Origin: Lindgomyces ingoldianus
Taxonomy: Eukaryota > Ascomycota > Dothideomycetes > Pleosporales > Lindgomycetaceae
Assembly (NCBI RefSeq): GCF_010093535.1
Contig: NW_022985181.1
Span: 1,011,324-1,075,323 of the forward strand
Direction of reading: 5' to 3'
Length of the DNA stretch: 64,000 nt
Position numbers and translations under genes: made by a program. Of this stretch, positions 38,539-49,694 are shown in pieces. The notes below the pieces were generated by a model, which worked only from the letters and a program-made list of their open reading frames with translations, searched no databases and was not told the origin of the DNA. Position 1 is the stretch's first letter. Each line of letters starts with the position of its first letter.

Positions 38539-39197
38539 GGTGCCTGGGGTTTTTGTGAGAAAGAGCGGTTTTGGGGATGTCGTTGGGGATTTGATGGTGC
38601 GAAGGAATTGGACTGTCTACCCTGAACCAGACCAGAGAGGCTGTTTTCATCTCGCGCTTCTAATAGTGTCTATCCGCTACAGGATCTTTGAGTTCGCCGC
38701 AAAATTGCAAATAGCCCGAACTCCTCTAGTATCCTGTAGTTGATGCCACCGTTAATTCTCTGCGTTCACCCTTGTATGCATGCATCCTCTAAGACTAACG
38801 GTAATAATAATAGCACGGAAGAACTTCAACTGTTCTTAGCGGTTGCTGTTCTCACTTCCGTTCTAGCCTTTAAACCGTGTGCAAGAAGTGTTGGATTTAG
38901 TCATGTTTGAATTATCTAACGTCTGATGTTCGTACACACTCACACATACATATGCCGATCCGGGAAGACACTATCCGCCGATCTAGACTGCAGGATCTCC
39001 ATGTCAATGTCGCCTGGATCCATGCTCGGTACGTCCACATCCATCTGAAGCCATCTATTTTACACTAAAAACGCCGTGAAGAGAGGTGAGAGACGTGTGT
39101 GAAGCCAAAAGCAATCATGCAGAAAATGGGAGTCAAGAGAAGTGAAAATTCCCGCCTGGCTGCCTGGGGTACTGAAGATATGATGTGGGGGTGGGGC
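38539..39197. other. Intergenic, convergent 3' flanks
   Basis: 659 bp between the convergent ends of the hypothetical gene and TIM23; nothing recognised. Confidence 0.45.
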
Positions 39198-39977
39198 TTA
39201 GTCGCTCTCGAAATATACTTGTCGGAAAATCTACAAGGTCACATTAGCATTCACTTCTACATACATACATAGATTTGTAAGAGAGTGGGTGTTAAACTTA
39301 CCGCCCACGTCCCAGCCACACTCGCAACAATACCTCCACTGATCATCATCGGCCGCACGCCCCTCGTACTCTTAAATATCGCACCGCTGATGGCCCCTGC
39401 CAGAACGCTATTCGTTGCGTCATGCTTCCCCCGATAATACCCAATCGTGCTATTAACCCCATTATACACCATAGCAACCACACCGGCTGAATTCCCCAAA
39501 AACGGTCCTCTCCGCGTGACTGCGTTCAGCACGCCGTTCAGCCGTAGCCTCGGCCCCATCGTCGGAGATGTCTTTGACATCCCTTCCGCAAGCCCCCAAG
39601 CCCCCCCTACTGAGAGAGCGCTCAGATAGCTAACGCCGGTTCCATAGCACAAGTCGTCTGACCAGCCACGAGAGGGGAGAGCAGAGCGTGCGCCTGGGAG
39701 ATCCGAGAGTACCGAATCTTCGAGGGTGAGGTAGTCGAGGGTGTCTTGGTTAAGGCCTGCGAGAGGGTGCAGTTGAGAAGGATCTAATATGAATTCTGAG
39801 GGGTTCTGTACGGCGGTTGTGGGGTCGAAGGGCGTAGGCACGAAGTTGTCGTGGGGTTCGGGGGTGGTGGTGGGAGGGGAGGTGGATTTGCGACCGGTGA
39901 GTGTGTCCCAGCTGTCGGGAAATAATTAGAACAGTGGGGGTAGTAGATTTGAAGAGGATGTGTTCTTACATTGTCAT
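39198..39977 (-). CDS. TIM23: TIM23, mitochondrial inner-membrane import channel
   Basis: Core channel subunit of the presequence translocase, through which precursors such as Mdj1 and Ssc1 enter the matrix. Three exons (39970-39977, 39302-39911, 39198-39230) give 216 residues. The first exon is only 8 nt (ATGACAAT) and splices to give MTIWDTLTGRKS. Further features are ADxxLHPLAGL-type text (DPSQLHPLAGLNQDTLDYL), GWSDDLCYGTGVSYLSAL, GPRLRLNGVLNAVTRRGPFL with the Tim17/22/23 Arg/Gly pattern, and four predicted Gly-rich membrane helices including NSVLAGAISGAIFKSTRGV. A short last exon adds IFRQVYFESD. The neighbouring URA5 is transcribed divergently. Confidence 0.93.
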
Positions 39978-40294
39978 GTTGAAGGTTTGCAAAGGTCGAG
40001 TGATATATTACCGGATCAGAGGCGCAATGGCCGTCAATGGCCCAGAGGCAGTTCCCAAACGCCCGAAATGTAAGCAGGGAAAGGAAAGCAATCAAGGAGA
40101 CGAATTATTTCACACAGACGAGGGATGCGCAGGCGATGGTGGCGGGAGGCAGAGCGATCGAGGTCAATGTCGTCGACACAAATTTCTGGCTGGGAATGAT
40201 GACCTAAATACGCACGGACCATATAACATCTTCAGTATCAGCTTTCTCTTCCGAGGTCGGAATGAATTTCCTTCACACAATATTTGCAAAAACA
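39978..40294. promoter_or_regulatory. Divergent promoter region of TIM23 and URA5
   Basis: 317 bp between the two start codons, so both promoters must lie here or overlap the 5' ends. No specific binding site is claimed. Confidence 0.45.
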
Positions 40295-41011
40295 ATGGCT
40301 TCGAAGTCACCATTACTACCCGCGTACAAGGAGGCTTTTCTCAAGGATTGCGTCTCAGCAGGTGCTCTCAAGTTTGGCACATTTACACTCAAATCCAAAC
40401 GTATATCGCCTTACTTCTTCAACGCCGGACTATTCCACCGTGCGGATCTGCTACGGTCGATATCCTCTGCATACGCCCACACTCTGAAAGTACATGGAGA
40501 ATCAGACCCGTCGTTTCAATTCGACGTCCTATTTGGCCCGGCATATAAGGGAATCCCGCTTGCTGCTGCATCAGTAGACAAGCTTGCCGACCTCGATCTT
40601 GAGAAATATGGAAGGAAGAGTTATAGTTTCAATCGCAAGGAGGCAAAGGATCATGGCGAGGGTGGCAACATTGTTGGAGCATCATTGAAGGGCCAGAAGG
40701 TTGTCATCGTGGACGATGTGATCACGGCTGGAACTGCGATCCGAGAGGCCATTGAAATTATCAAGAAAGAAGGCGGCGAGCTCGTGGGCATCATCATTGC
40801 ATTTGATCGGTTGGAAAAGACCCCGAGTGCTACGGACGATGATGGGACACCACGACCGAGTGCTATCGGGGAAGTCAGGAAGCAGTACGGCATACCAGTG
40901 CTTGCCATTCTGACCTTGGAGGATGTCATTGAGTACCTCAAAGGCTTGGGTAGTGCAGAAGACCTAAAGAGGCTAGATGAGTATAGGACCAAGTACAAAG
41001 CGAGCGACTAA
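40295..41011 (+). CDS. URA5: Orotate phosphoribosyltransferase
   Basis: Catalyses orotate + PRPP to OMP, the fifth step of pyrimidine synthesis, in the cytosol. One exon, 238 residues. The PRPP-binding motif is [20 protein letters not shown]. Substrate-side features include [35 protein letters not shown] and [20 protein letters not shown], in the fungal/bacterial OPRTase order, and the C-terminal [16 protein letters not shown] is also typical. An in-frame ATG at 40262 would add 11 residues; I prefer 40295 ([15 protein letters not shown]) because homologues start near there. Confidence 0.96.
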   Translation: MASKSPLLPAYKEAFLKDCVSAGALKFGTFTLKSKRISPYFFNAGLFHRADLLRSISSAYAHTLKVHGESDPSFQFDVLFGPAYKGIPLAAASVDKLADLDLEKYGRKSYSFNRKEAKDHGEGGNIVGASLKGQKVVIVDDVITAGTAIREAIEIIKKEGGELVGIIIAFDRLEKTPSATDDDGTPRPSAIGEVRKQYGIPVLAILTLEDVIEYLKGLGSAEDLKRLDEYRTKYKASD

Positions 41012-41607
41012 AATGATGAAGAGGGGAAATAGGATGACGCCACTAACTCCACCGTGTTGAAGCGTTCTGGAGTTATTTTGCCAACGAGAAATAGAAGAAC
41101 TCGAAGCCATCCTTTGTATACACGAAGTACGATATCTTTTTTGCGTGAATTTCCTATATTTCAGATGTATGAGAAATAGGATACTAGAGCTAGCAGCTAC
41201 GAGTTGTGCATAGGCAATTTCAACGTTGAACTTCGTCCGCATTTCATGCTACAGGACGCCCATTTCCTAACTCTAAATCCACGATATATGCTTGGGGGTG
41301 GACACATGGCTACTTTTTAAGACAAATCTTGTCTAGATGCGATTAAGATGCTATTACATCAAGTTACATACCAATCATCAAGAAGTCTCCCGCTTAAACC
41401 AACGGAAACAGTAGGGGGCGCTATAATCTCCGCCCCCCCCAAATTTTGAATCCGAATCGCTGCATTTACAAAGCAAAACACAAATGCCGTAGGTATCAAA
41501 GGTCTCATATGCTCCCCCCAATCATCCCTCTTTTCCCATCATATTCACTCCCTCTCCATCGTAGCACCGAGTCTCTCTGCCAATACCAAAAACTCATTGT
41601 TGCTACC
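41012..41607. other. Intergenic, convergent 3' flanks
   Basis: 596 bp between the URA5 and PAN-gene stops; includes a C-run near 41430-41440. Nothing recognised. Confidence 0.45.
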
Positions 41608-43136
41608 TTATGTAGGTAGCTCCTGTGGCGTCTCCCCATGGGGCTCATTCGCATGCGCATACTTCGTCACCGGTTGATATTCACTCGTCGCCATCTCAAC
41701 CGTATGGTATCCTCCAAGCTCACTCAAGGGGGCGCCCGGATGATTCGTCATATCGACTCCGCCCCCCGGTCCTGAATACGGACTGTAAGCCGGGGCGGGC
41801 GCATATTCCTGCTTTACTTTCGCGTTCTTCCTCCGCCGCCACCAGAATGCCGCAAAGGCGATGATAGCGATTGCAACAATGCCACCAACGACGGGACCTG
41901 CTATCCATGCTTTGCTAGAAGAGCCGCCGCTGTCCGAATTTCCTCCTGGGGGCGGCGTGCCGGATGACGAGGGTATTGAGGATCCAGATAGTATGGCGTA
42001 GGTTGCAGATGCCTGGTCAGAGATCACAGATGTTGTGTTTTGGAGATAACAGTTGTTGTATCCATAGGCTAGTGTGGAGTCGAAAACAATGCCCACACAG
42101 CCTTTGTCGCTGTTAGCGCAGGCGTTCATACAAGCGGTAATGTTCTGGCGATGGATAGACGTGATGTTTGTTCCGCCATTCAACTGTCCGCAGTGAATCT
42201 CGAACTTCTTGTTTCCTTGTGCCGTATAACTCTTGTCACTCGGACATGTCGAATCGATTCTTTCAATCGAAGTAAGGGCCGCGGAGTGGAGAACGCCCAT
42301 GTTAGATGTTGGATCGCCAAAGTTTTCGAATCCTGTTTTGGGCCAGCAGTTAGCGAATCCTATTTCGAGTCCCGGATTGTACGATACAGCACGGCAGAGT
42401 GGATGTTGCTCTACGCAGATGTTCAGGCAGTCTTGCAAGGAGGTCGCGTGGTAGTAGCCAATGAACGGCGATGGCAAGCAAGACGGATAGCCTTGAAAAC
42501 AGGCATCGTTGTTGCCAATAACTTTCCCACAATGCACCGTGTATCCGATTCCATTGTTTAGATCGTGGGTCGAGAGGTCGTCAAAGGGACAATCCTGGTT
42601 TAGAGGCTTCATGTCTTTGGCTTCGACGAGTGCAGAGTGGATGCCCGTCTCGTTGGTAATGCCCGCGGTAGAAACAGTAGAGTTTCGGATCCAGCAGTAT
42701 TGGTCTTCGCGCCAGACGATGCCGAAGCACCCCTCGCCGTTTCCCCAGTATCGCGAACAACGCTCCATGCATTCTTCCATCGAGCCGACTTGGAAAGGGT
42801 CGAGGGCATCTGTGCCTTGTGTCAGCCAGCCGTTCTCCTCAGATAGGTGGGAGACCGGGAAAGAGGCAGGGGGCCTGACTAACCGTTGAAAGGGTTGTTT
42901 TGTTCACAGTACGTCGTGAAGTTCATCCCATTACGTGTGGTATACTTGTCCGGACATTTTGAAGTCGCCCGTATCTCGAGGTCGCGACTTTCTATCGGCT
43001 CTGCGATTACTACGGAGGTGCCATTCAGTGAGGAGTGTGGATGTAGGTGCGGGCGACGAGACTCACAAGATGTCGCAAAAGCCGCGCTTATCCATGCTAG
43101 AGCTACAAAGCTCGATCTTGATATTATCCTCTTCAT
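41608..43136 (-). CDS. Secreted/single-pass membrane protein with PAN/Apple-like cysteine domains
   Basis: Exons 42884-43136 and 41608-42809 give 484 residues. A signal peptide (MKRIISRSSFVALAWISAAF) leads an ectodomain with repeated Cys-rich PAN/Apple-like units. Examples are EECMERCSRYW ... GCFGIVW, LQDCLNICVEQHPLCRAVSY and ITACMNACANSDKGCVGIVF, each followed by a C-W or C-Y pair. At least three or four units are visible. Then come a Ser/Gly/Pro stalk, one membrane helix (AGPVVGGIVAIAIIAFAAFW), the stop-transfer WRRRKN and a cytoplasmic tail of about 70 residues rich in Tyr/Pro. PAN domains bind protein or carbohydrate; a surface sensor or adhesion role is inferred. A possible extra 57-nt in-frame intron lies at 43010-43066. 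Confidence 0.85.
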
Positions 43137-44162
43137 GATCCTTCCTCCTGTGCGTAGAAAAGACAGACAGATAGGAGAATAGCCAAATGGCAAGTATCGG
43201 TCAAGAGACGAAGTAGAGATATTGGAAGTCAAGGAAAGCTATAGCTGACATCTCACTCCACGCAAAGGTTTGGCACGCAAGGCCCTGGCACGCCGGAGTG
43301 TGGACATCCCGTCCATCTTGATCAACCATTTCTCATCCCAAATACGGCCCCCAGAATCTAACACTGCCTTACCGCCCTAACAGGGAAGGGGGTGCTTCAT
43401 CCTCCACGGCGGCTCTTGAGTGGTCCAGGAGCACCAAGGACCAGGATGTGGTGGAGACAATAACCAGTCTAGGGCTGAATCAGGGCAAGGTCAGGCCCGA
43501 CACCAGACGTTTCTTTGAGGCGGGTTGGCTGCGGCGTTCGAGTGGGTGAACATGGGTGACGTCTTCTTGAGGCTCTTCTCCGAGCGGCGGATGCACGAGC
43601 GAAGCCAAGGGCAATATACAATATATCATCCCACTCACAAAGTTGCATCTCGTCCATGATTCAGTCTAATGATTGTTGGTCCTGCTTCGCAATAGCTCGC
43701 GTAGTAATATCGCGAAAGGTCAAGAGGAATCGAGCTTCAAGTCAAGAACAGCCACGCCAACCGTCTTGGCAATTATATCTCCGCCTTCTAACTCCGCCCA
43801 CTTAGGCCGAAAGCTTCCGGGTCTTTCCTGATGGGAACTTCCATCGCTGCCCTGCCTCAGACAGCCCATGTGTAGGAATATTTCCGCAGCAAAAGTTTGC
43901 GTGAGGCTCGCTATTTTTATGTCGCCCCACCTCGACTATTTATTGGTCGGCTCCTGTAATACACTTCTCTCAATCCACTTTGTGTGAGCGTCCTCGCCAC
44001 TCCCCTGAGCTTTCTCATATGCACATACACATCAAACTAGTCCTGATCAGAATGATATTCGAATAAGGGATCAGGGCAAACGCTAGACCTTAGCAGCTAG
44101 TATAGGCCTTCTTAAATGACCCTTCCTATCCCATTCAACACTCCATACTATTCCTTCCAACA
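43137..44162. other. Intergenic region
   Basis: About 1 kb between the PAN gene start and the end of the LysM relic. Only short frames; no motif recognised on either strand. Confidence 0.4.
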
Positions 44163-46200
44163 TCAAGAAGGGCCTCCAGCAACACAAAGCGCGTAGCCAG
44201 ACCACACGTTCTCGCAATTGCTCCCTACACTTGTATACCTGCGAAAAGCCTATCTTGCTCGCGTCTAACATTTTCTGGCACGTTTCGCCATCCTTGGGGA
44301 TATAGTACTTTTGAGCAGATGCCTGGTGTGCAGCTGCGAATAGGCTTGGTTGTGGCTGTAGGATAAGCGGAGATGGAATAGATGTAATATAGCCACATGC
44401 ATTCGCAGTTGGGTTCGACTAGAGCTTTTTAAAATAACGAAAGTCAAGGGAGAAGGATGATTATGGGATCAGTGCCAGGGACAAGAGGAAAGGGGTGTGA
44501 GAATGGGAGAACGAGATCTTATTAGAAGGGTTCCAAGCATAGAACTGTGGGATGGTAGAGTTATATGCTGTCAGGATAGATGCCCAAGTATCGGGATCTT
44601 CAACAATATGGAATTTCGTGTAACCAGTTACGATACCTGCTTGCGTTGGGCCACGCGCCGTCGCGCTTGCCTTCGACTGTCGATGGGGCCACACCAGTAC
44701 TCATCGATATGGTGGCGAGTGCAGCACCACTGGCACTGATGCAAACGGCCCTTGTATTGTTTGACGACATTGCTGCGTAGAGACCTTTGCTACAGCTTAA
44801 ACTGATCCAGGTATTCCATTTCTGTAAGTGCGAGACTGCAACATGCATGTCCTCAACAAGTCTGGACCAAGTTTCCGCCAAGGTTCTGTAAGACTTGGAA
44901 CATTGGGGTTTGAGTGGGGAAGGGAATGAGAATCTTGCGGAAACTAGGCCAGTCATAACCACCAAGCTCGGCATACCAAGTACAGTTCGATGCGGTCCCC
45001 ACAGGAATATTTTTGAGTTCAATTGCTGTCAGGCAGAGTGAGGCGTACTTAGGGCTCAGTACATCGTTCATTTGTGCGTTAGCATTGGACTTTTAAAGAG
45101 AACGTTATCTTAGAAATCGTACTCCACACACTGCTTGTGTGATTCTCCTTCTGCACAACTCAGTAGCTGAACCACTCTCTCTTGGTACAGTTCGACGCAA
45201 ATAGACTCAGATTCCATCTTACGATATCTCCACAGAAACGCTATATGTGCCCTGCACACTGCTACATGTTTTAATGAAGTCGGTAGGCAAGGCCAAAGTA
45301 TATAATTGCGGTTAATCAACTATAGGGGGGATTTTCTTCTCACTTCTAAACATGGAGCAGTCTGCCACAGTGCCAGATACATGAGGGAGCGGTGTAGTCG
45401 AATATAGTAACATTTTAGGCAATGCAGGTGGTTTAGTCGATGCGGCAATTTTATACGAAGTCGATGTCGGTGTAAAGTAATTTATTGTCACTAGGTAGCC
45501 GGAATATGTTGTGATGCTGTCGGCTGCCTGCACACTGTATGCGAATTGGATCGTCGATCTGCGAATTCAAGAAATAAAAACCTTTCAGCTATAAGTTGAA
45601 TTCAATTGACACATTTTCCAGGTGTTTTCGTCCCTAATTAGAATACAAATTGGTATGGCAGAGCCTGGTGGTAATGGCGATTCCCATACAGTATGCTACT
45701 TTCTACACATTGCGTTAGATTTCGGAAAGGATTTTGTAAATTTCGCTGCAGACTTCGTAGGTTGGGTGGCAGGCATGCTGATAGATTGCGTTACAATGCT
45801 AAGGGGTCCTCTAGGAGCGCTGATAGCTGTGATCCTTCATGCCATGAACAGTGTTGAATTTCAGTGGTAATACTTAAAATACCCAATACAAATGAACGTA
45901 TGCCGAAGGTTGCCAAGTTTTCATAGAGAGGATTGGTGTTCAAATTCCGAGCTGGAAACTGAGTGTCGCTAACACTGTTGCTCTGCACTGAAATGATACT
46001 ATCAAAAGTAGGACTCATCTGGTTTTTGTCAATATGCCATGACTCTGGGATGCAGATAGTGTCGATAGCGGTACGCTGGCTGCATTTATTTGATATAGAG
46101 TTGCGACTTGTTAGTGAGGACGTGAACAAGTTGTAGGCTTGAGCGATTGAATGCATGTTTCGTTTCGTTTCGTTTTATTTTGTAGATTTTGGCGCATATT
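44163..46200 (-). pseudogene. Decayed multi-LysM secreted protein gene
   Basis: No continuous frame exists, but short stretches in changing frames read as successive LysM modules, which bind chitin or related glycans. From the 5' end they are: NETC just before a shifted SIAQAYNLFTSSL (46190-46060); FDSIISVQSNSVSDTQF (46045-45880); a Thr/Pro linker then TCSSVQGTYSVSV and DIVRWNLSLFASNC (45290-45180, frame break between); ETWSRLVEDMHVAVSHLQKW (44880-44770); DTWASILTAYNSTIPQFYAW (44640-44525); and YYIPKDGETCQKMLDASK, broken, then VGSNCENVWSGYALC (about 44310-44165). Several expected Cys and Trp positions are changed (DTC to DTW, C to Y or F), and stops and frameshifts separate modules. Boundaries are approximate; the 5' end may reach further toward 46.7 kb. 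Confidence 0.8.
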
Positions 46201-47390
46201 GGACCTGGCAAGGGTGAATCCGACATCCGTATACCAACAAAATAAGCGCCTCTGGTAACGAAGGCGTATTGAGTAGAACTAAAACCAGAGGTGAGCGTTC
46301 TAAAGGTCCTTCGCGAATCCTTTCGTATAGTCAAAGGGAGGATTGAGTAGAGCTTGTTGGGTTCTAAGAATGTAGTTCAAACACTTTTGTTCCTTAACCC
46401 GATTGGTATTGCTCGGCCACTCGATCATTAGAGTGTCACAAAACTTCTTGGATGATCTCTTCTCGTGCTAGTCAACTCTCTCCCATCCATGAGGGTGGGG
46501 ATATAGCCAGATCTTTTCTACAGCTGATGTCATAGGTATGAATTTAATGGTCCATGACAAAAGTTGCTTTGCCATCATGAGAAATCGAGCTAGTTTTGGG
46601 TTCAAGGCGGTTGTCCCCTGAGTGTAATACAGATGTAGAGCAAGAGGCGAAGAAGAAAATAAAGCATCGGCGTGCATCTCACCATAGGTCGACGACTCAC
46701 CAGCATTCTAGGGAACAGAACGAAACTGTAGAAAACATACTTTAGGAGGAATGCTATGAGTACCAACTCTCAGCGACATCTTACAATAATAACTGCTATC
46801 AACAGTGAGGCTAGTTAAAGCTCAATGTGAAAAGGGACCCTCATTTACGCTGAGAGTCAGCATAGTGGAGGGTAACCGTCTCACCTGGATAATTGAAGTC
46901 ATTAGAATCTAGTATGATATCTGCCGGCCCCTTATATGCATCAAAAATCAAATAGGAGACAGTCTTCAGAGAAGTTAAACATGAGGTGGTAAACAGCCTG
47001 AGGCCTGTCTGGTGAAAGTCGTTTGCTCATATCCTGACGTCGGCATAATCTCATCTAAGACCTATGGTGGAAGTTTTAATGAAATTTTTACAGCTACATA
47101 CTCGGTAATGATTCAAGCCAAAACCCTTGGACGTGAGAGTGTAGTGTTGCATCTGGAGAAGGGAATGCAACAAACTGCTGTTACAATTCTTGAGAGAAGA
47201 AATAGAAAGAAGCAAGGTAATCAAGGTCAAATGGTAGGCTTCCATGGCGGGCCAAGGACGGAGTTGAAATTAAGGCCGAGGCCAGAAGAATAAACGGGGT
47301 CAAGAAGGATCTCAATGAGCTGATCTGCCGTGTAAATTTTCTCTCCGAACTCTTATACTATCGAACGGTGAGTAATAGTTAGGTAAAAAA
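46201..47390. other. Intergenic region between two divergent relic genes
   Basis: Should contain the former shared promoter and the worn 5' ends of both relics. A minus frame (46468-46677) and a plus frame (47012-47293) have no recognisable motif. Confidence 0.4.
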
Positions 47391-48460
47391 GCGGATGCGC
47401 TCACTCATTTGAACAACACATATTCACACATCGATCCAAAAAAATTCAATCCTGCCACAATGAACCGGCAAACTCTAGAACGCCTCTTCTAAGAATTTGC
47501 CGACCTCAATTAATACAAAACCAACCTCCAAGAACGTATTAGAGTGGGAGGTAGGAGTTCTCTGATAATGGAACTGCGACTTAACCTGTCTCTGGGAACA
47601 TTGCAAGCACTGCTGATGACCGTCAGAAGTTTGCGAGCAACGTACTACAATTCCCGGACAGCTAAGGGTTTGATGATATGTCTGCCGAGATTGTAGCCTT
47701 GGTGGGTCTTACGAAGGTGATATGTAGGTTATATCGATTAGCAGAAACCCGGAGCGTCTGTCCGAGGGCAGAAAAGAAGACACCCAAAACTTCGTTCTGC
47801 TTGTCTAAACTCTTCAATCTGTCTACGACGCCTGAGGAAGGAATTTAGGAGCTACATTTGCAGTGCCACCCTCGTACTCGTCTCTTCGCTAGCTTGAATT
47901 GCCTGCTGTAGTGAAGTGCGTGGACTGAATCAACTTCTGGGTACAATTGAAGACTTTTCAAATTAACCATTATTAGGAGTCTGAGGGACATACAACTTGC
48001 ACAGTACTTTGAATCGTAAAATCCGATTGGGAATATCGTTTTCCGACATACTGCTGTCAATGAGAATGTATACACCCTAGAGCTTTTCTGTTGTCCATAC
48101 CTCAGTCTAACCGTTTACTAAATCAGACCATTACTTACTACGTTCTAGGTCGGTTGAAATTCCCTAACTTAATTTCCACATGGGTTTCGGATTTTACAGC
48201 CGATCATACCACCTTTCTGATGTAGGTTGCTCGACCTCAGGCCGCCGCTTCAAGGCGTTACCGTCGCTGGACCATGTTCAGACAGTGGTGAAATTTCGAT
48301 GTACTACGAGATTGTGGTTTTGCTGCCCAACATCTGCTGTTAAAGCTAGTGAATGATAGCAAGTGGTTGAAGCATATCGTGTTTAACAAATATCAATGGG
48401 TGTCGTATGATGACGCGGAAACCTTCAAAATGCCGTTCTGTTTGCTGTCTTACAGATCTG
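47391..48460 (+). pseudogene. Decayed GH18 chitinase gene
   Basis: Fragments in changing frames follow the order of a glycoside hydrolase family 18 catalytic domain. They are: ALTHLNNTYSHIDPKKF then EFADLN with stops (47391-47520); VGGRS, a shift, then FSDNGTAT, stop, NIASTADDRQKFASNVLQF (47540-47655); a disrupted GFDD where the catalytic DxxDxDxE motif should be (about 47666-47695); TQNFVLLV and ATFAVPPSYSSLR with stops (47779-47900); MGFGFYSRSYHLSDVGC (48180-48230), a shift, then GPCSDSGEISMYYEI (48266-48315); and NKYQWVSYDDAETFKM (48385-48432). At least five in-frame stops and several shifts rule out a functional enzyme. The order and FYxRS / QWVSYDD motifs point to the LysM-associated subgroup C type. 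The ends are approximate. Confidence 0.85.
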
Positions 48461-49694
48461 GCATCAAAAGCGTGTAGATAGAGAGGGCAGGTCAGTGAAT
48501 GAAATGGCAAATGCCATCTAGGAGAATCCATGCCCTTAAAATCCTCTTTGGTGGGTTTTCAATAAAATATAGCAGGGTAAGTTATGGAGCTGATGAATAG
48601 TGGAGGAGGGCATATAGTGGTGCGAGAAGTCAATTAGGTGGTGAGAGCCAAACTAGGTTGATTGAGATGAGATCTAAGGTCGCTCGAGCTCGAGAGAGCT
48701 CAGCGGCGACTATATGGTGGATAAAATAACACTAGTTCTAATCAGATAGACATTAGTCCTAAATAGGGAAAGAGTGTGAGTTAAGGATCCATATTCACCC
48801 TGAATCACGTGAACTAATTTCACGTGTGGCAGAAAACAGAATGGAAATACCAAGAAGTGGATGCGAGGGGTCAAAGCTGAATGTTGCGGTGCCGGGAATT
48901 AGAAAAGGATTACGGACCTTTGTCGGTGGATCGAATTGTAAATCACTTTTTCGAATATTGAAAAGTTCTAGACAAGCTAACACGGCTGACAGTGGTGGTA
49001 AATGCGACTCGAACGAAAAAGAGGTGGCACAAGGATACTAGAAAGCAGTCCTATCACGCACTACTGTTGCACACGTCACCTAGTGTGGGAGGAGTATAGA
49101 GCAAAACAGTACAAAGAGACATTAGAAGCCGTACTTGAACAATGCAACTCAAGCAAGCGGGCCAAATGAGACAGACCATTTGAGATGACGTCCTGCCCTG
49201 AATCTCAATTTTCCACTGATAAGGGAGCAAATCGACCTCATCCGGAAGCGTCTACCAAATTCTGCGAAGCGAAGTGACTGAAAAGTAAAATCTCGCTCGC
49301 AAGCATCAAAGAAAGGAAAAGATAGAAAAGTCACACATGTGGACATAAGGCTCATCTCCTCGCATCCAATCCCTCACCCACAATTCCACGTGCTCGGCCC
49401 GCGATAGATTGAACTCCCTAGTCGTTTCTTCAAACAGCCGAACCGATGTGCTTCCAAACAGCGCAATGTCGATTCTCCATTGGCCCATGGGAAATGGGGT
49501 TGAGGTCGCAAAAAGCATTTTGCCAAGCACTCTCGAGATTGAAAGATGCGCTAGGATTGCTTCGTATTAGTGCGGGCAGGCAGATGCGGATCTTGATTTT
49601 GATCTTGATGTGTTCATCGAAGCTAAATACACCGCACAGTTTCCTCAGTCTTGAAACCGAGATTTGACTTCTAGTAATTTCGAAGGTCGACCCA
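48461..49694. other. Intergenic region
   Basis: Downstream of the chitinase relic and upstream of the Nudix gene. May include more eroded 3' sequence of the chitinase. A 74-codon minus frame at 49306-49530 is unassigned. Confidence 0.4.

Noticed and set aside
40262..40294. Upstream start for URA5
   Set aside because: Adds 11 residues not expected in the family; the next Met fits better.
44163..48460. Functional multi-exon models for the LysM and chitinase regions
   Set aside because: Stops and shifts fall inside conserved modules and cannot be removed by plausible short introns without losing core motifs.
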